In this document: piece after piece, positions 4,978-5,143 of the stretch
Layout: each line of letters opens with the position of its first letter
How positions within the stretch are numbered: position 1 is the stretch's first letter
Origin: Halococcaceae archaeon
GTDB lineage: Archaea > Halobacteriota > Halobacteria > Halobacteriales > Halalkalicoccaceae
Assembly: GCA_007129135.1 (NCBI GenBank)
Contig: SKWB01000085.1
Location: forward strand, 1-5,143
DNA length: 5,143 nucleotides
Direction: 5' to 3'
Translations under genes and position numbers: made by a program
Notes under the pieces: generated by a model
The model's input: only the letters and a program-made list of their open reading frames with translations
What the model was told of the DNA's origin: nothing
Databases searched by the model: none

Positions 4978-5143
4978 GTGCTCCTGATCCACGGGAGCGC
5001 GGGCGGCACCGCTCTCACCGGCACGCTCTTCGAGCGCGGCGAGCGCTCGCCCACCTTCAGCGGCGCGCCGAACGAGGAGGCCCCGTACGTCTGGGTCTGC
5101 GACGAGTTCTACGAGGTCGAGTCGGGCGGCACGGTACAGAAGA
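4978..5143 (+). CDS. Protein of unknown function (3' truncated by window end)
   Basis: Only the first 55 codons are visible, and the frame is open to the window edge. The peptide begins with a hydrophobic strand and Gly-rich turn (MLLIHGSAGGTALTG), followed by FERGERSPTFSGAPNEEAP and then YVWVCDEFYEVESGGTVQ. I do not recognise the family. LLIHGSAGG resembles the beta-strand plus oxyanion loop of alpha/beta hydrolases, but what follows does not continue like one, so I give no function. The GTG start is chosen for the strong ribosome site at 4965-4973. An in-frame GTG at 4939 would add 13 residues (GSVQQPPPGGGP after the start), and no stop interrupts the frame upstream. The acidic, haloarchaeal-type composition supports real coding. 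It is transcribed divergently from the HerA-like gene. Confidence 0.7.
   Translation, partial: MLLIHGSAGGTALTGTLFERGERSPTFSGAPNEEAPYVWVCDEFYEVESGGTVQK

Noticed and set aside
4978..5022. Alpha/beta hydrolase call from LLIHGSAGG
   Set aside because: Only one short motif fits. The following residues lack the expected pattern, and the nucleophile elbow region is outside the window.
5038..5051. Perfect 14-nt palindrome GGCGAGCGCTCGCC
   Set aside because: It lies inside the truncated coding region and is built of common GC-rich Gly-Glu-Arg-Ser codons. No second copy or partner element was seen.

Overview
The window is GC-rich and its predicted proteins are strongly acidic (rich in Asp, Glu, Val and Ala). 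Starts are a mix of strong GGAGG-type ribosome sites and apparently leaderless genes with a T-rich box about 28 nt before the ATG. Together this points to a haloarchaeon (class Halobacteria), chromosome or large replicon. No RNA gene, CRISPR array, insertion sequence or origin is visible.

Region 1 (1-1991, + strand) is the 3' end of a dipeptide/oligopeptide-type ABC importer operon: the tail of a DppD/OppD-like ATPase overlapping by 8 nt a complete DppF/OppF-like ATPase. The second ATPase is oversized. It carries one insertion of about 90 residues inside the nucleotide-binding domain and one of about 100 residues inside the C-terminal four-cysteine (Fe-S type) domain. Permease and binding-protein genes would lie upstream, outside the window.

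Region 2 (1993-2478) holds a tiny two-helix membrane protein gene on the - strand, whose stop codon lies one base from that of the transporter ATPase (convergent genes). Upstream of it is an AT-rich island of regulatory appearance: a TATA-like box, a 9-nt dyad touching it, a tandem TTTATCAT repeat with 20-nt period, and a second AT-rich box.

Region 3 (2479-4806, - strand) contains a HerA-type hexameric ATPase and, 114 nt downstream on the same strand, a UspA-type universal stress protein. Between them is the most striking non-coding structure of the window: an 86-nt imperfect palindrome (2937-3022) with four CGGWCCG words placed exactly symmetrically (spacings 25-17-25) about one centre. It takes in the herA stop codon and ends at the usp TATA box.

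Region 4 (4807-5143) is a divergent intergenic region and the start of an unrecognised + strand gene, truncated by the window end. It has a very strong ribosome site and a GTG start, overlapped by a short upstream ORF.

Apart from the transporter pair, the genes show no obvious functional link. I do not see a complete defence or mobile system. The best leads are the nested palindrome, the regulatory island and the interrupted Fe-S domain.
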